DNA of 64,000 bases from NCBI RefSeq assembly GCF_000813845.1, contig NZ_JWTB01000017.1:45572-109571 (forward strand). Direction: 5' to 3'. The notes below the pieces were generated by a model. The model saw only the letters and a list, made by a program, of their open reading frames with translations. It had not been told where the DNA came from and did not search any database. The position numbers and the translations under genes were made by a program. Below, in pieces: positions 1 through 8,476 of this stretch (the stretch's first letter is position 1; every line of letters starts with the position of its first letter). The DNA comes from Pseudarthrobacter phenanthrenivorans (GTDB lineage Bacteria; Actinomycetota; Actinomycetes; Actinomycetales; Micrococcaceae).

Positions 1-1548
1 TACCTGGGCTGCACCCTGGAGGAGTTGCTGGACAAGGCGCCCGACGGCGTGGGCATCGGATTCCATGCGACGTCGGCACTGTCGGTGCGCCGGGCGGGGG
101 ACGGAATGTTCGACGTCGGCCTGGCCACCGGGGAAACTATCCGGGCCAACGCCGTGGTGCTGGCGCTGGGGCACATTCCGTCCCGGCTGAATCCGGAACA
201 GCGCGGACTGGAGGCCTCCGCCGGGCAGCTGGGCCTGCAGTATTTCCCGCCGGCGGTGCCCGCCGATGTGGACTGGTCGCGGATCCCTGCCGGCGAGCCG
301 GTCCTGGTGCGCGGCATGGGCCTGAACTTCTTCGACACGATGGGCCAGCTCACCGAAGGCCGCGGCGGAAAGTTCGTCCCGTCCGGCAGCGGTCTTGCCT
401 ACGAACCGTCCGGCCAGGAACCGCGGATCATTGCCGCCTCCCGGCGCGGCACCCCCTACCGGGCGAAAGCGGCACTGGGCGGCTACTACGCCCCGTCCAT
501 CACGCTCCGCTACCTCACCGAAGCGGCCATCCGGCGGCTGGCCAAGGCAGGCATCCGCCCGTCGTTCGACCATGACCTGTGGCCGCTGCTGCACCGTGAC
601 GCCCTGTGGGCCTACTACTCAACGCTGGTGCGCTCGCAGCCGGCAGCGGTCCCTGACGCGCAGGCATTCCTCGCGGCACTGGAGGAAGCCCTGCAGCCGC
701 ATGCGCACAGCGCCGCCAACTGGGAAGACGGCGTGGAGAGCGTCCTGGCCGTCCACGTGGGTCCGCGGCACCGCCTGGATCTGCGCGGTCTGGCGGCGCC
801 GCTGGCAGGGCGGACGTTCAGGTCACGCCGTGAGCATGACGCCGCGGTGGTGGAATTCCTGCTCGATGACGCCCGCCGTTCCGCCCTCGGCGAGGACGAT
901 CCGGTCAAGATGGCCATTGCCGCCCTGCACCACGGACGCGCCGTCCTCAAGACGGCAGTGGCCGACGGCGGCATCACCGATGAGTCCTGGATCGCGGGAC
1001 TGCGGGGCTGGTTCGAGTCGTTTGTGGAGGGCCTGGCCAGCGGGCCGCCCGCGCTGCGTTCCGAGCAGTTGGCAGCGCTGGCCCGGGCGGGGGTGGTCAG
1101 CTTCGTTGGACCCGACCCGAAATTCGGTGTGGACCGGAAGTCGGAGCTGTTCACCGCGTCCTCGCCTTGGGTGGCAGGGCCGCCGGCGACGGCGCGGACC
1201 ATGGTGGAGGCGCTGGCGCCGGGCAACCGGGTGTCGGCGAACGATTCACCGGTGCTGGAGCAGCTGCTCGCCGACGGGCTGGTGCGGCCGAAGCTCATGA
1301 TGACCGCAGAGGGAGCTCCGGTGGAATCAACGGGCCTGGACGTGGAGCCGCACCCATACCGGCCGATCGCCGCCAACGGGTCCGTGACGGAGGGGCTGTT
1401 CGTCCTGGGGCTGCAGTTGTCCTCGACGCAATGGGGAACTGCGATCGCAGCCGAGGCCGTCCAGCCGGGCGGCCCGGTGTACGCCAGCGGCCAGCGCACG
1501 CTTCGCGATGCGGACGAGATCGCGGCCGCCATCCTCAGCAGGGTTTGA
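1..1548 (+). CDS. FAD/NAD(P)-binding protein, C-terminal part (5' end outside window)
   Basis: The frame is open from the first base, so the start lies upstream of the window; 515 residues are visible. The early stretch VVLALGHIPS is the strand-loop that closes the first dinucleotide-binding half in FAD-NAD(P)-binding proteins of the PF13454 type, which are common in Actinobacteria and about 600-650 residues long. These proteins are presumed flavin-dependent oxidoreductases or monooxygenases of unknown substrate. The gene ends 88 bp before the oppositely oriented nuclease gene, with a long inverted repeat between them. Family membership is inferred from sequence feel; no substrate can be assigned. 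Confidence 0.8.
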   Translation, partial: YLGCTLEELLDKAPDGVGIGFHATSALSVRRAGDGMFDVGLATGETIRANAVVLALGHIPSRLNPEQRGLEASAGQLGLQYFPPAVPADVDWSRIPAGEPVLVRGMGLNFFDTMGQLTEGRGGKFVPSGSGLAYEPSGQEPRIIAASRRGTPYRAKAALGGYYAPSITLRYLTEAAIRRLAKAGIRPSFDHDLWPLLHRDALWAYYSTLVRSQPAAVPDAQAFLAALEEALQPHAHSAANWEDGVESVLAVHVGPRHRLDLRGLAAPLAGRTFRSRREHDAAVVEFLLDDARRSALGEDDPVKMAIAALHHGRAVLKTAVADGGITDESWIAGLRGWFESFVEGLASGPPALRSEQLAALARAGVVSFVGPDPKFGVDRKSELFTASSPWVAGPPATARTMVEALAPGNRVSANDSPVLEQLLADGLVRPKLMMTAEGAPVESTGLDVEPHPYRPIAANGSVTEGLFVLGLQLSSTQWGTAIAAEAVQPGGPVYASGQRTLRDADEIAAAILSRV

Positions 1549-1568
1549 TCCATCACGGCTTAAACGCC

Positions 1569-1629
1569 GATGCGCCATCACTTGTGGTGCCTCAACCCGA
1601 AGGATAAGGACCAGAAGTGATGGCGCATC
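1569..1629. repeat. 15-bp perfect inverted repeat with 31-nt loop
   Basis: Arms GATGCGCCATCACTT (1569-1583) and its exact reverse complement (1615-1629) enclose 31 nt. It lies between the 3' ends of two convergent genes. The A+T content of the arms is higher than that of neighbouring hairpins and neither side has a U-tract, so it is not a classical intrinsic terminator. It could be a bidirectional mRNA 3'-end structure or one copy of a dispersed palindromic repeat. Confidence 0.7.
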
Positions 1630-1636
1630 CAGTGGA

Positions 1637-4600
1637 TCAGCCGCGCAGGCAGGCCCGGTAGGCGGCCATGGCCTGTCCGTAGTTCACCTGGCCGCGCACG
1701 TCGGCCGGCCGTGAAGGCTTGACCGGCGGGACGCATACGGGCGGCGCCGGGGTGTCCGCCCCGACCAGGACCGCAGCCTTCACCACGGTGCCGGACTCTG
1801 CGGCCGTGAGCACCAGCGTGCCCGTACCCGCCGCCGCGCCGGCCGGGACCGGAACGTCCACCGTCGCCGCCCCCGACGCCACGGGAACCGTCCCCAGCTG
1901 CGTCACGGTACCAGCGGCGTCAATGAACGAAACCGCCAGGGAGGTGTTTACGGGGCTGCCCAGCGACGTCAGGTCCAGCCTGGATACCGCCAGGGCCATG
2001 GCCTCGCCGGGCTTGACGCCGGTCGGGGTGCTGTCAGTGACTGCCACCGAACGCCGGGCGAAGTCCGGGGACACCGGGCTGCTCTTCTGGAGGTAGCCGA
2101 TCCACGCGTCCCGGTCCACCAGCCCGGAATCCCTGGTGTTGCTGCCTTGGGTGAAGATGCGGAAGTTGTCGCCGCCGGTTGCCAGGAAGCTGAACGTGCC
2201 CACCCGGTAGGACCTGGCGGGATCCAGGAGTTCGCCGTTCACGCGCACCGAAGTGATCCGGTCACCAGCTGCCCGGGCCGGGTCGTAGGTGTAGTTAACG
2301 TTCTTTGACAGGCCCAGCTGCAGGTAGGCGCGGCTGGGAACCGTGCCATCCGGGTTGGTCTGCCACTGCTGTTCCAGCAGCGTCTTGAACTGGGCCCCGG
2401 TCAGGGATGTGGTCCACAGGTTGTTCACGAACGGCAGGACCGCATTGGCCTCTGCGTAGGTGATGGTGCCGTCCGGCGCGTAGTACAGCTCGTTGCGCAG
2501 GCCACCGGAATTGACGACGCCGATCTCCGCCCCGCCCAGGTCGGACGGGTTCAGCGAATCAAGCAGGGAATCCGCCACCAGGTTGCCCAGGGTGGATTCG
2601 CTGCCGCGGTCATCGCGCTTGGCGGTCCCGGCGGCGTCGGTGGTGAACGCGGTGGTGATGTCCTTGGTGACCGAGCCGACGGGCTGGTTGCCCACTTCGG
2701 CGGCATCCGCCAGGGCTTTCTTGACGATGGCGTCCACCGCGGCCACCCGGGGGTAGGCGGCGACCAGGTCCGCCGCCGCGTCTGTGGTCCGCTTGACGTT
2801 CCCTGCCTTGTAGCCGGTAACGTCCTTGGTGGCGGTGTCCACGGTGAGCTGGATCTGGCCCACGTTCTCGCCGTAATTTCCGGTCTGCACTATGGGCCGG
2901 GTCTTGCCCACGACGCCGGGAACGGGTGCGTCCCAGGCGTATTCCTTGTGCGTGTGTCCGGTGAAGATGGCATCCACGTCAGGGGACGTTTCGGTGACCA
3001 GCTTCGCGAAAGGCCCGCCGGCCGCCACTTCCTGTTCCAGGGTGGCGCCTTCCACCACGCCCGAGCCGGCGCCGTCGTGATCCTCGACGATGATCACGTC
3101 GGCGAGCTTGTCCGCCGTGATCTTCGCGGCCACCCGGTTGATGGCGTCCACCGGGTCCCCGAAATCGAGGTCGGCGATGCCGGCCGGCGTCACCAGGGAC
3201 GGAACTTCCTGGGTGACCGTGCCGATCACGGCAACCTTGACGCCGTTCAGGTCCAGCACTGTGTACTCGGGAAGCACGGGTTCCGTGGTGCCTTTCCGGT
3301 AGACGTTCGCGCCCAAGTAGGGGAACTTGGCATTGGCACCCCCGGCGATGACGCGGTCGCGCAGGTCGGCCCAGCCGCCGTCGAACTCATGGTTGCCCAC
3401 GGCGGATGCCTTCAGCTCAAGGGCGTTCAGCACGTCGATGGTGGGCTGGTCCTTGGCAACAGCGGAGGCGAACAGCGACGCACCGATGTTGTCGCCGGCG
3501 GACAGGAACGCCGTGGCTCCGGGGGCGGCTGCGGCGCGCAGTTTCTCGATGGTCCCGGCGAACTGGACGGTGTTGGTATCGATCCGGCCGTGGAAATCGT
3601 TGATGTTCAGGAAATTGAGGTCAACGCTGGCAGGTGCGGTGGCCAGGTCCAGGCCCACCACCACGGGGTCGTGGTCGCTGGCGCGGAACTGGTCCGGCGA
3701 GTAGTAGTTGGTGACGTTGTTGTTGTAGCGGCTGTACTCCAGCGCCACTGATTCGACAGAGTTGATGTTCCAGATGTCCGCCCCGGTGACCACGGCGTTC
3801 GCTGCCGGGGAAGCGAGGATGTGGTCCAGCGATCCCACCAGGCCGCCGAAGAGGTAGGAGTGCTTGGCGGAGCCATCGGGGTTCCGTGCCTTGTCGTCCT
3901 GGTTGACGTAGCCGGCGCCGGTCAGGAGGTTGATCGGGTCTTCTTTGCCGTAGGAGTTGAAGTCCCCGATCAGGAACACCTTGTCGGTTCCCTTGGACTT
4001 CTGCAGTTCGTCGGAGAAGGCCAGCAGGGACTGGGCCTGCGCGGTGCGGGCGAGGTTGGACGCGCCCTGGCCTTTGTCCGTGTCGTCAGGCGTCGCGGCT
4101 GAACCCTTGGACTTGAAATGGTTGGCGATGGCGATGAATTCGGTACCGGCGCCGTCCCCGACAGGTTTGAAGACCTGGGCCAGCGGCTTGCGGGCGCTGG
4201 CGAAGGCCACGGTGTCGTTGTGGATGATGGATTCACCCACCGGTTCGGCGGCGGCCTTCTTGAAAATGAACGCGGTCCGGATCATGTCCTCATCAGCCAG
4301 CGGCGGAGCGTTGGCGGGGGAGCGCACGTAGTCCCACATGCCGGGAGCGGGGAGGTTCAGCGCGTCCACCAGTTTGGCGAGGGCGTCGTCGCGGGTCTTG
4401 CCGAACTGCGCGGAGTTCTCGACTTCCATCAGGGTCACCACATCGGCGCCGGACTTGCTGATGGCCGCAACGATCTTGTCCTGCTGGCGCTTGAAGTTCT
4501 CGGCGTTGGCTGCGCCGCGGGCGTCGCAGCCGCCACGGACCGTGATGGGGTTGCCGTCCCGGTCCTCGTAGTACGTGCACCCGGAGAGGGTGTCGCCGGT

Positions 4601-6154
4601 GGTTGGGAAGTAGTTCAGTACGTTGAACGAGGCGATTTTCACGTTGCCGCCCACGGCTGCGGGGGCGTCGGTGCGGGTCGCCCCGAAGCTGGCCGGCTGG
4701 ACCGTGGCCTTGTTCGCCTCCGTGAGGTGGGTCAGCGGCTGGAGCTTCCAGGAGTTGTTGGCGAAGCCGAGCACCACGTTGGTGGTGAAGGTGGCCGGGG
4801 AGCCCACCCGCACGGGATCGGCGGTGGTGAGATATGGCAGGACTTCGGCCTTGGTGGTGGCGTCCTTGAGGAAGTTGGTGCTGGACCCGTCGTCGAGTTT
4901 GATGCCGCGGGCGGCGTTGTCCGCGACCACGGCCGCGTACTCCGCGGAGCCATAAGGCGCGACGGCGGTCGGCTGGACCAGGGGTGTGGTCCCGCCGGCC
5001 AGGCCGATCTCTCCGTACTGGTTGAGGCTGTAGTTGTCGCTCACCGTCAAAGGACCCTGGGGTGCCAGGAGCATGCCTTCCAGTGATTCGCGGAAGGCCT
5101 CGGTGGCGGGCAGGCTGAAGAGCGTCGGCTTGACCTCGGGCGCTGCCTCGGCAAGCTTGGTCAGGCCCGCTGCCGACGCGACATTGAGCTGGGTCATGCC
5201 GTAGTACTCGGCCACAGTGCCGCTCACCTGGACGTAGTCACCGGCCTGCACCGACCCGACGGTGGCGGGGGAGTAGACGAAGATGCCGTCGGAGGCGGCA
5301 TGGTTGGTGGCCGTCAGGTCACCGCCCGTGCCGGGTGTCTGGAGGTAGTAGCCGTTGAGCCCGCCCGTGGGGAAGGCGGCGGTGACTTTACCCTTGGTGG
5401 TCACGGCTGCGCCGGCCAGCGGGCTGTCCACGCCGGTGCCCTGGATCTCGGCGATGGCCTTGGTGGCGGGGTCCGGGGCCGGTGTTGGATCCGGAGCGGT
5501 GCCGCCAGAGGACGTTGGTGTGATGGCGGCACTGAGCGAGAAGTCTGCGGCGTTGCTGTTGCTGTCCGCACCGCCGGGCCGGTTCAGGCTCTTCACGTCG
5601 GTGTTTGAAGCGGGTGCCGCGGCGGCCGCGGTCTCAAAGGTGTTGGAGCTGCCGTAGCCCAGGAGGTCGGCCACGCCGGCAGATTCCACCACGGAGCCGG
5701 TGGGAAGTCCGACGGCGGCGGGTTGCCTGGCCAGCACAATGGTTCCCCCGCTGCCCCCGAAGTTAAGGGCGCCGGCCACGAGGTCCGGCGCGGGCAGGTC
5801 TGCGCCGTTGGTGCCGTTGGTTCCGCCCTGCACCAGGTAGTAGCCCTTGGCGGGGATGGACCCGGACAGCGCCGCGACACCGGTGGGAGCTGCTGTGCCG
5901 GAGGCCGGGCGGTACTGCACCGACCAACCCTCCAGGGACACGGGGGCGTCGGAGCTGTTGTACAGCTCCACGAACTTGTTCTTGTAGGCGGCGCCGCTGC
6001 TGCCGCCGCTCAGGTAGGCCTCGTTGATGACAACGGGGGAGGTGCCTGCCGCGGGTGAGACCTCCGCGGCCGCCGGAACAGCGGTCAGCGGGGCTGCGAT
6101 GAGCCCCGCTGACAACGCTGCGCCGAGCGCTGACTTCCAAAGTTTTTGATGCAT
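1637..6154 (-). CDS. secreted ExeM/NucH-type endonuclease fused to 5'-nucleotidase
   Basis: A 1505-residue exported protein. Residues 1-30 form a Sec signal peptide ending near AAAE. A lamin-tail-like domain (about 40-190) and an OB-fold-like region (about 235-340) precede an endonuclease/exonuclease/phosphatase domain (about 503-835) with ASFNVLNYF, LMEVEN, GDFN and SDHDPV. A calcineurin-type 5'-nucleotidase follows (from about 848) with NINDFHGR, GDNIG, GNHEFD and GHTH, then its C-terminal substrate domain with GDNFRIF near 1330. The order implies that extracellular DNA is cut and the nucleotides dephosphorylated by one polypeptide. Start is the ATG at 6154; no strong Shine-Dalgarno is visible. 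A C-terminal tail with a Cys pair may help anchoring (inference). Confidence 0.9.
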   Translation of the reverse strand: MHQKLWKSALGAALSAGLIAAPLTAVPAAAEVSPAAGTSPVVINEAYLSGGSSGAAYKNKFVELYNSSDAPVSLEGWSVQYRPASGTAAPTGVAALSGSIPAKGYYLVQGGTNGTNGADLPAPDLVAGALNFGGSGGTIVLARQPAAVGLPTGSVVESAGVADLLGYGSSNTFETAAAAAPASNTDVKSLNRPGGADSNSNAADFSLSAAITPTSSGGTAPDPTPAPDPATKAIAEIQGTGVDSPLAGAAVTTKGKVTAAFPTGGLNGYYLQTPGTGGDLTATNHAASDGIFVYSPATVGSVQAGDYVQVSGTVAEYYGMTQLNVASAAGLTKLAEAAPEVKPTLFSLPATEAFRESLEGMLLAPQGPLTVSDNYSLNQYGEIGLAGGTTPLVQPTAVAPYGSAEYAAVVADNAARGIKLDDGSSTNFLKDATTKAEVLPYLTTADPVRVGSPATFTTNVVLGFANNSWKLQPLTHLTEANKATVQPASFGATRTDAPAAVGGNVKIASFNVLNYFPTTGDTLSGCTYYEDRDGNPITVRGGCDARGAANAENFKRQQDKIVAAISKSGADVVTLMEVENSAQFGKTRDDALAKLVDALNLPAPGMWDYVRSPANAPPLADEDMIRTAFIFKKAAAEPVGESIIHNDTVAFASARKPLAQVFKPVGDGAGTEFIAIANHFKSKGSAATPDDTDKGQGASNLARTAQAQSLLAFSDELQKSKGTDKVFLIGDFNSYGKEDPINLLTGAGYVNQDDKARNPDGSAKHSYLFGGLVGSLDHILASPAANAVVTGADIWNINSVESVALEYSRYNNNVTNYYSPDQFRASDHDPVVVGLDLATAPASVDLNFLNINDFHGRIDTNTVQFAGTIEKLRAAAAPGATAFLSAGDNIGASLFASAVAKDQPTIDVLNALELKASAVGNHEFDGGWADLRDRVIAGGANAKFPYLGANVYRKGTTEPVLPEYTVLDLNGVKVAVIGTVTQEVPSLVTPAGIADLDFGDPVDAINRVAAKITADKLADVIIVEDHDGAGSGVVEGATLEQEVAAGGPFAKLVTETSPDVDAIFTGHTHKEYAWDAPVPGVVGKTRPIVQTGNYGENVGQIQLTVDTATKDVTGYKAGNVKRTTDAAADLVAAYPRVAAVDAIVKKALADAAEVGNQPVGSVTKDITTAFTTDAAGTAKRDDRGSESTLGNLVADSLLDSLNPSDLGGAEIGVVNSGGLRNELYYAPDGTITYAEANAVLPFVNNLWTTSLTGAQFKTLLEQQWQTNPDGTVPSRAYLQLGLSKNVNYTYDPARAAGDRITSVRVNGELLDPARSYRVGTFSFLATGGDNFRIFTQGSNTRDSGLVDRDAWIGYLQKSSPVSPDFARRSVAVTDSTPTGVKPGEAMALAVSRLDLTSLGSPVNTSLAVSFIDAAGTVTQLGTVPVASGAATVDVPVPAGAAAGTGTLVLTAAESGTVVKAAVLVGADTPAPPVCVPPVKPSRPADVRGQVNYGQAMAAYRACLRG

Positions 6155-6309
6155 CCGCTCTGACTTTCATTGAGGAGTACCGGGTGGGTGGCCCGGCGGG
6201 TGCGTCCGTGATGGCTGGCTCGGATTGGGCTGGCTTGTGCGTGGCCGGATGGTTGTCCAGGCACATGACAACAGCACGGAATGAACGCAAGGTTGCTGGA
6301 GCGTGCATT

Positions 6310-6427
6310 CGGCGGGGCGTTCCCCAGCGGAGCGCCCCGCCGTCCGGCGCGGGAGTTTCCCCACACCCGTGCCGGAGATGCTGTTGGCGGGAGTGATGCT
6401 TGCCGGCACACCCAGGGTGTGCCGGCA
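6310..6427. repeat. two strong dyads in the 6155-6532 non-coding gap
   Basis: The gap between the nuclease start and tRNA-Ser has no convincing gene. It holds a 10-bp inverted repeat (CGGCGGGGCG at 6310-6319, partner 6333-6342) and a near-perfect 27-bp palindrome, TGCCGGCACACCC at 6401-6413 against 6415-6427 with a single central A. Neither is followed by a T-run. The palindrome could be an operator or a cruciform-prone site; its function is unknown. Confidence 0.5.
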
Positions 6428-6532
6428 GTCACAAACGATACCCGCCGGTAGCTTCAGGTCCAGGCGTTTGACGGGGCTTAATCCAAAGAATTTACGTTTC
6501 CGCAACACGGGCGGGCCCGGGAGGCTTAAAGC

Positions 6533-6570
6533 AAAAAACCCCTGGCAGCCGGTGCCGGCTGCCAGGGGTT
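6533..6570 (-). terminator. intrinsic terminator of tRNA-Ser
   Basis: A 14-bp perfect stem (6537-6550 with 6557-6570) is followed on the minus strand by a run of T (complement of the A run at 6533-6538). It lies 7 nt downstream of the tRNA-Ser 3' end. Confidence 0.9.
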
Positions 6571-6576
6571 CCCTTG

Positions 6577-6664
6577 CGGAAGGTAAGAGATTCGAACTCT
6601 TGGTACGGGGTTACCGCACACTGGTTTTCAAGACCAGCTCCTTCGGCCGCTCGGACAACCTTCC
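6577..6664 (-). tRNA. tRNA-Ser (anticodon UGA)
   Basis: Read on the minus strand, the acceptor arms GGAAGGT and ACCTTCC pair, the anticodon stem CTGGT/ACCAG closes a CTTGAAA loop giving anticodon TGA, and the T-arm contains GTTCGAATC. The long variable arm is typical of class II tRNAs. The discriminator is G and CCA is not encoded. Length is 88 nt. Confidence 0.95.
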
Positions 6665-6773
6665 TCAGCTAGTAGTGTTTCATAGGCACTTGCCTGCAAC
6701 AAAACAGGCCACGGGCAGGAGCCCGGTGCACACTGGTTGCAGCCAGGATTTGAGTCAGGAACGGGAGAGGTCC

Positions 6774-7757
6774 ATGAAAGCCGTCTACATTTCGGAACCC
6801 GGCGGCCCGGAAGTGCTGGAAGTCCGCGATGTGGATGCGCCGGTACCGGGCCAGGGCGAAGTGCTGATCGACGTGGTGGCTGCCGGCCTGAACCGGGCGG
6901 ACGTCCAGCAGCGCCGGGGGTTCTACCCTCCGCCGCCCGGCGCCCCGGAGATTCCCGGGCTTGAAGTATCTGGCCGGATTGCGGGCTTTGGGCCGGGCGT
7001 CAGCAAACCCTTCTCAGTGGGGGACAAGGTAGTTGCCCTGCTGGCCGGCGGCGGTTATGCCCAGCAGGTGGCGGTTCCGGCCGAACAGGTGCTGCGGGTG
7101 CCAGAAGGGGTGGACTTGGTCACCGCGGCATCGCTGCCCGAGGTTGCGGCCACCGTCTACTCCAACCTGATCATGACGGCGCAGCTGCAGCCCGGTGAGA
7201 CCGTCCTGATCCACGGCGCCACCGGCGGAATCGGCACCATGGCCATCCAGCTCGCCAAAGCGTTCGGCGCCAAAGTTGCCACCACTGCAGGCACCGAGGA
7301 GAAGGTCAGCACCGCCAAAGCCTTCCTGGGTGCGGACATCGCCATCAACTACAGGGAAGAGGACTTTCCGGACAGCCTGCGGCGCCAAAATGACGGCAGG
7401 GGGGCGGACGTCATCCTGGATGTGGTGGGTGCCAAATACCTCCAGCAAAACGTTGACGCGCTCGCCGACTATGGCCGGCTTGTCGTGATCGGCCTGCAGG
7501 GCGGCACCAAGGGGGAGCTGGACCTGGGGCTGCTGCTGAAGAAGCGGGCCGCCGTCGTGGCCACCGCGCTGCGGCCCAGGCCCGTGGCTGAGAAGGGTGC
7601 CATCATGACCGCCGTCCGCGACGCCGTCTGGCCGCTGGTGGCTGACGGCAGGATCCGGCCGCTGGTGGCCAAGACCTTCCCGCTGGACCAGGTGGCTGCC
7701 GCCCACCACTACTTCGACAGCGGTGACCACGTCGGCAAGGTCCTCCTCGTCATGTAA
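6774..7757 (+). CDS. NAD(P)H-quinone oxidoreductase, PIG3/zeta-crystallin type
   Basis: A 327-residue cytosolic MDR-superfamily reductase, probably NADPH-dependent one-electron reduction of quinones. The N-terminus MKAVYISEPGGPEVLEV and the NRADVQQRRGFYPPP stretch are typical of the PIG3 subfamily. The nucleotide-binding motif HGATGGIGT sits near residue 145. The catalytic-zinc cysteines of alcohol dehydrogenases are absent, as expected for quinone reductases. The frame stays open upstream through the tRNA-Ser gene, but the ATG at 6774 preceded by GGGAGAGG is the only start that makes biological sense. It is probably monocistronic. Confidence 0.9.
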   Translation: MKAVYISEPGGPEVLEVRDVDAPVPGQGEVLIDVVAAGLNRADVQQRRGFYPPPPGAPEIPGLEVSGRIAGFGPGVSKPFSVGDKVVALLAGGGYAQQVAVPAEQVLRVPEGVDLVTAASLPEVAATVYSNLIMTAQLQPGETVLIHGATGGIGTMAIQLAKAFGAKVATTAGTEEKVSTAKAFLGADIAINYREEDFPDSLRRQNDGRGADVILDVVGAKYLQQNVDALADYGRLVVIGLQGGTKGELDLGLLLKKRAAVVATALRPRPVAEKGAIMTAVRDAVWPLVADGRIRPLVAKTFPLDQVAAAHHYFDSGDHVGKVLLVM

Positions 7758-7765
7758 GTCACTGC

Positions 7766-7819
7766 ATACCCGGTATTGCGCCTAAGGAACTTCGGCGTTA
7801 CGCTGCCCATACGCGGTAT
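7766..7819 (+). promoter_or_regulatory. paired ATAC-N3-GTAT operators upstream of padR
   Basis: Two copies of the same palindrome, ATACCCGGTAT (7766-7776) and ATACGCGGTAT (7809-7819), have centres 43 bp apart, close to four helical turns. They precede the PadR-ABC operon. PadR proteins usually autoregulate through such short dyads, so these are the likely operator pair. Binding by this PadR is inference. Confidence 0.55.
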
Positions 7820-7847
7820 GCACGGGTCTTGGGGGCCCGTGCATGCC
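7816..7847 (+). promoter_or_regulatory. leader hairpin before padR
   Basis: A 12-bp stem with one G-T wobble (7816-7827 with 7836-7847) overlaps the second ATAC-N3-GTAT site and ends 26 nt before the padR start. No T-run follows, so it may stabilise the leader RNA or form part of an extended operator rather than terminate. Confidence 0.4.
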
Positions 7848-7873
7848 GGTAAAGACCAGCCCGGGGGAGCACA

Positions 7874-8476
7874 ATGTCAATTCGCCACAGCCTCCTCGCC
7901 CTGCTGCAGGACCAGCCGCGCTACGGCTACCAGCTTCGGGTCGAGTTCGAGAACCGCACCGGAGCCACGTGGCCCCTGAACATCGGGCAGGTGTACACAA
8001 CACTGGACCGGCTGGAACGCGACGCCCTGGTAGCCAAGGAAGGCGATGACGGCGAAGGGCACGTGGTCTACAGCATCACCCCCGCCGGCAAGGCCGAGGT
8101 CCGGAACTGGTTCGCCGCCCCCGTGGAGCGGAACAACCCGCCACGCAACGAGCTCGCCATCAAGCTGGCGCTCGCCGTCACCCTGCCCGGAGTGGATGTC
8201 CAGGCCATCATCCAGGCCCAGCGCGTCGCATCCATCAGGGCCCTCCAGGACTACACCAAGGCGCGGCGCGACACGGCATCGAACCAGCGGGCCGCGGACA
8301 CGGCGTGGCTCCTGGTGCTCGACTCGCTGATCTTCCAGACCGAAGCCGAGGTCCGTTGGCTCGACCTGTGCGAGGCCAGGATGGTCCAGCAGGCGCAGGC
8401 CGCCGCGGGCCCGGCACGGAAAACGTCCAACGGGGCCACCGAAGACGCCCCGCTCAACGCGGACAGCCGCCGGTGA
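7874..8476 (+). CDS. PadR family transcriptional regulator
   Basis: A 200-residue cytosolic regulator. The N-terminal winged helix (about 1-85) contains LLALLQDQPRYGYQLR and the IGQVYTTLDRLERDAL recognition region typical of PadR; the rest is the helical dimerisation domain. Start ATG 7874 has GGGGGAG 5-6 nt upstream. Its stop overlaps the GTG start of the ABC ATPase, so it is the first gene of a translationally coupled three-gene operon and most likely represses that transporter until an inducer, often a drug or cell-envelope stress molecule, is present (inference from the family). Confidence 0.92.
   Translation: MSIRHSLLALLQDQPRYGYQLRVEFENRTGATWPLNIGQVYTTLDRLERDALVAKEGDDGEGHVVYSITPAGKAEVRNWFAAPVERNNPPRNELAIKLALAVTLPGVDVQAIIQAQRVASIRALQDYTKARRDTASNQRAADTAWLLVLDSLIFQTEAEVRWLDLCEARMVQQAQAAAGPARKTSNGATEDAPLNADSRR

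Noticed and set aside
6155..6300. Possible PHO box upstream of the nuclease (GTTCATTCCG and TGTCATG)
   Set aside because: The TCAT elements are 16 bp apart, not 11 or 22; no phased repeat.
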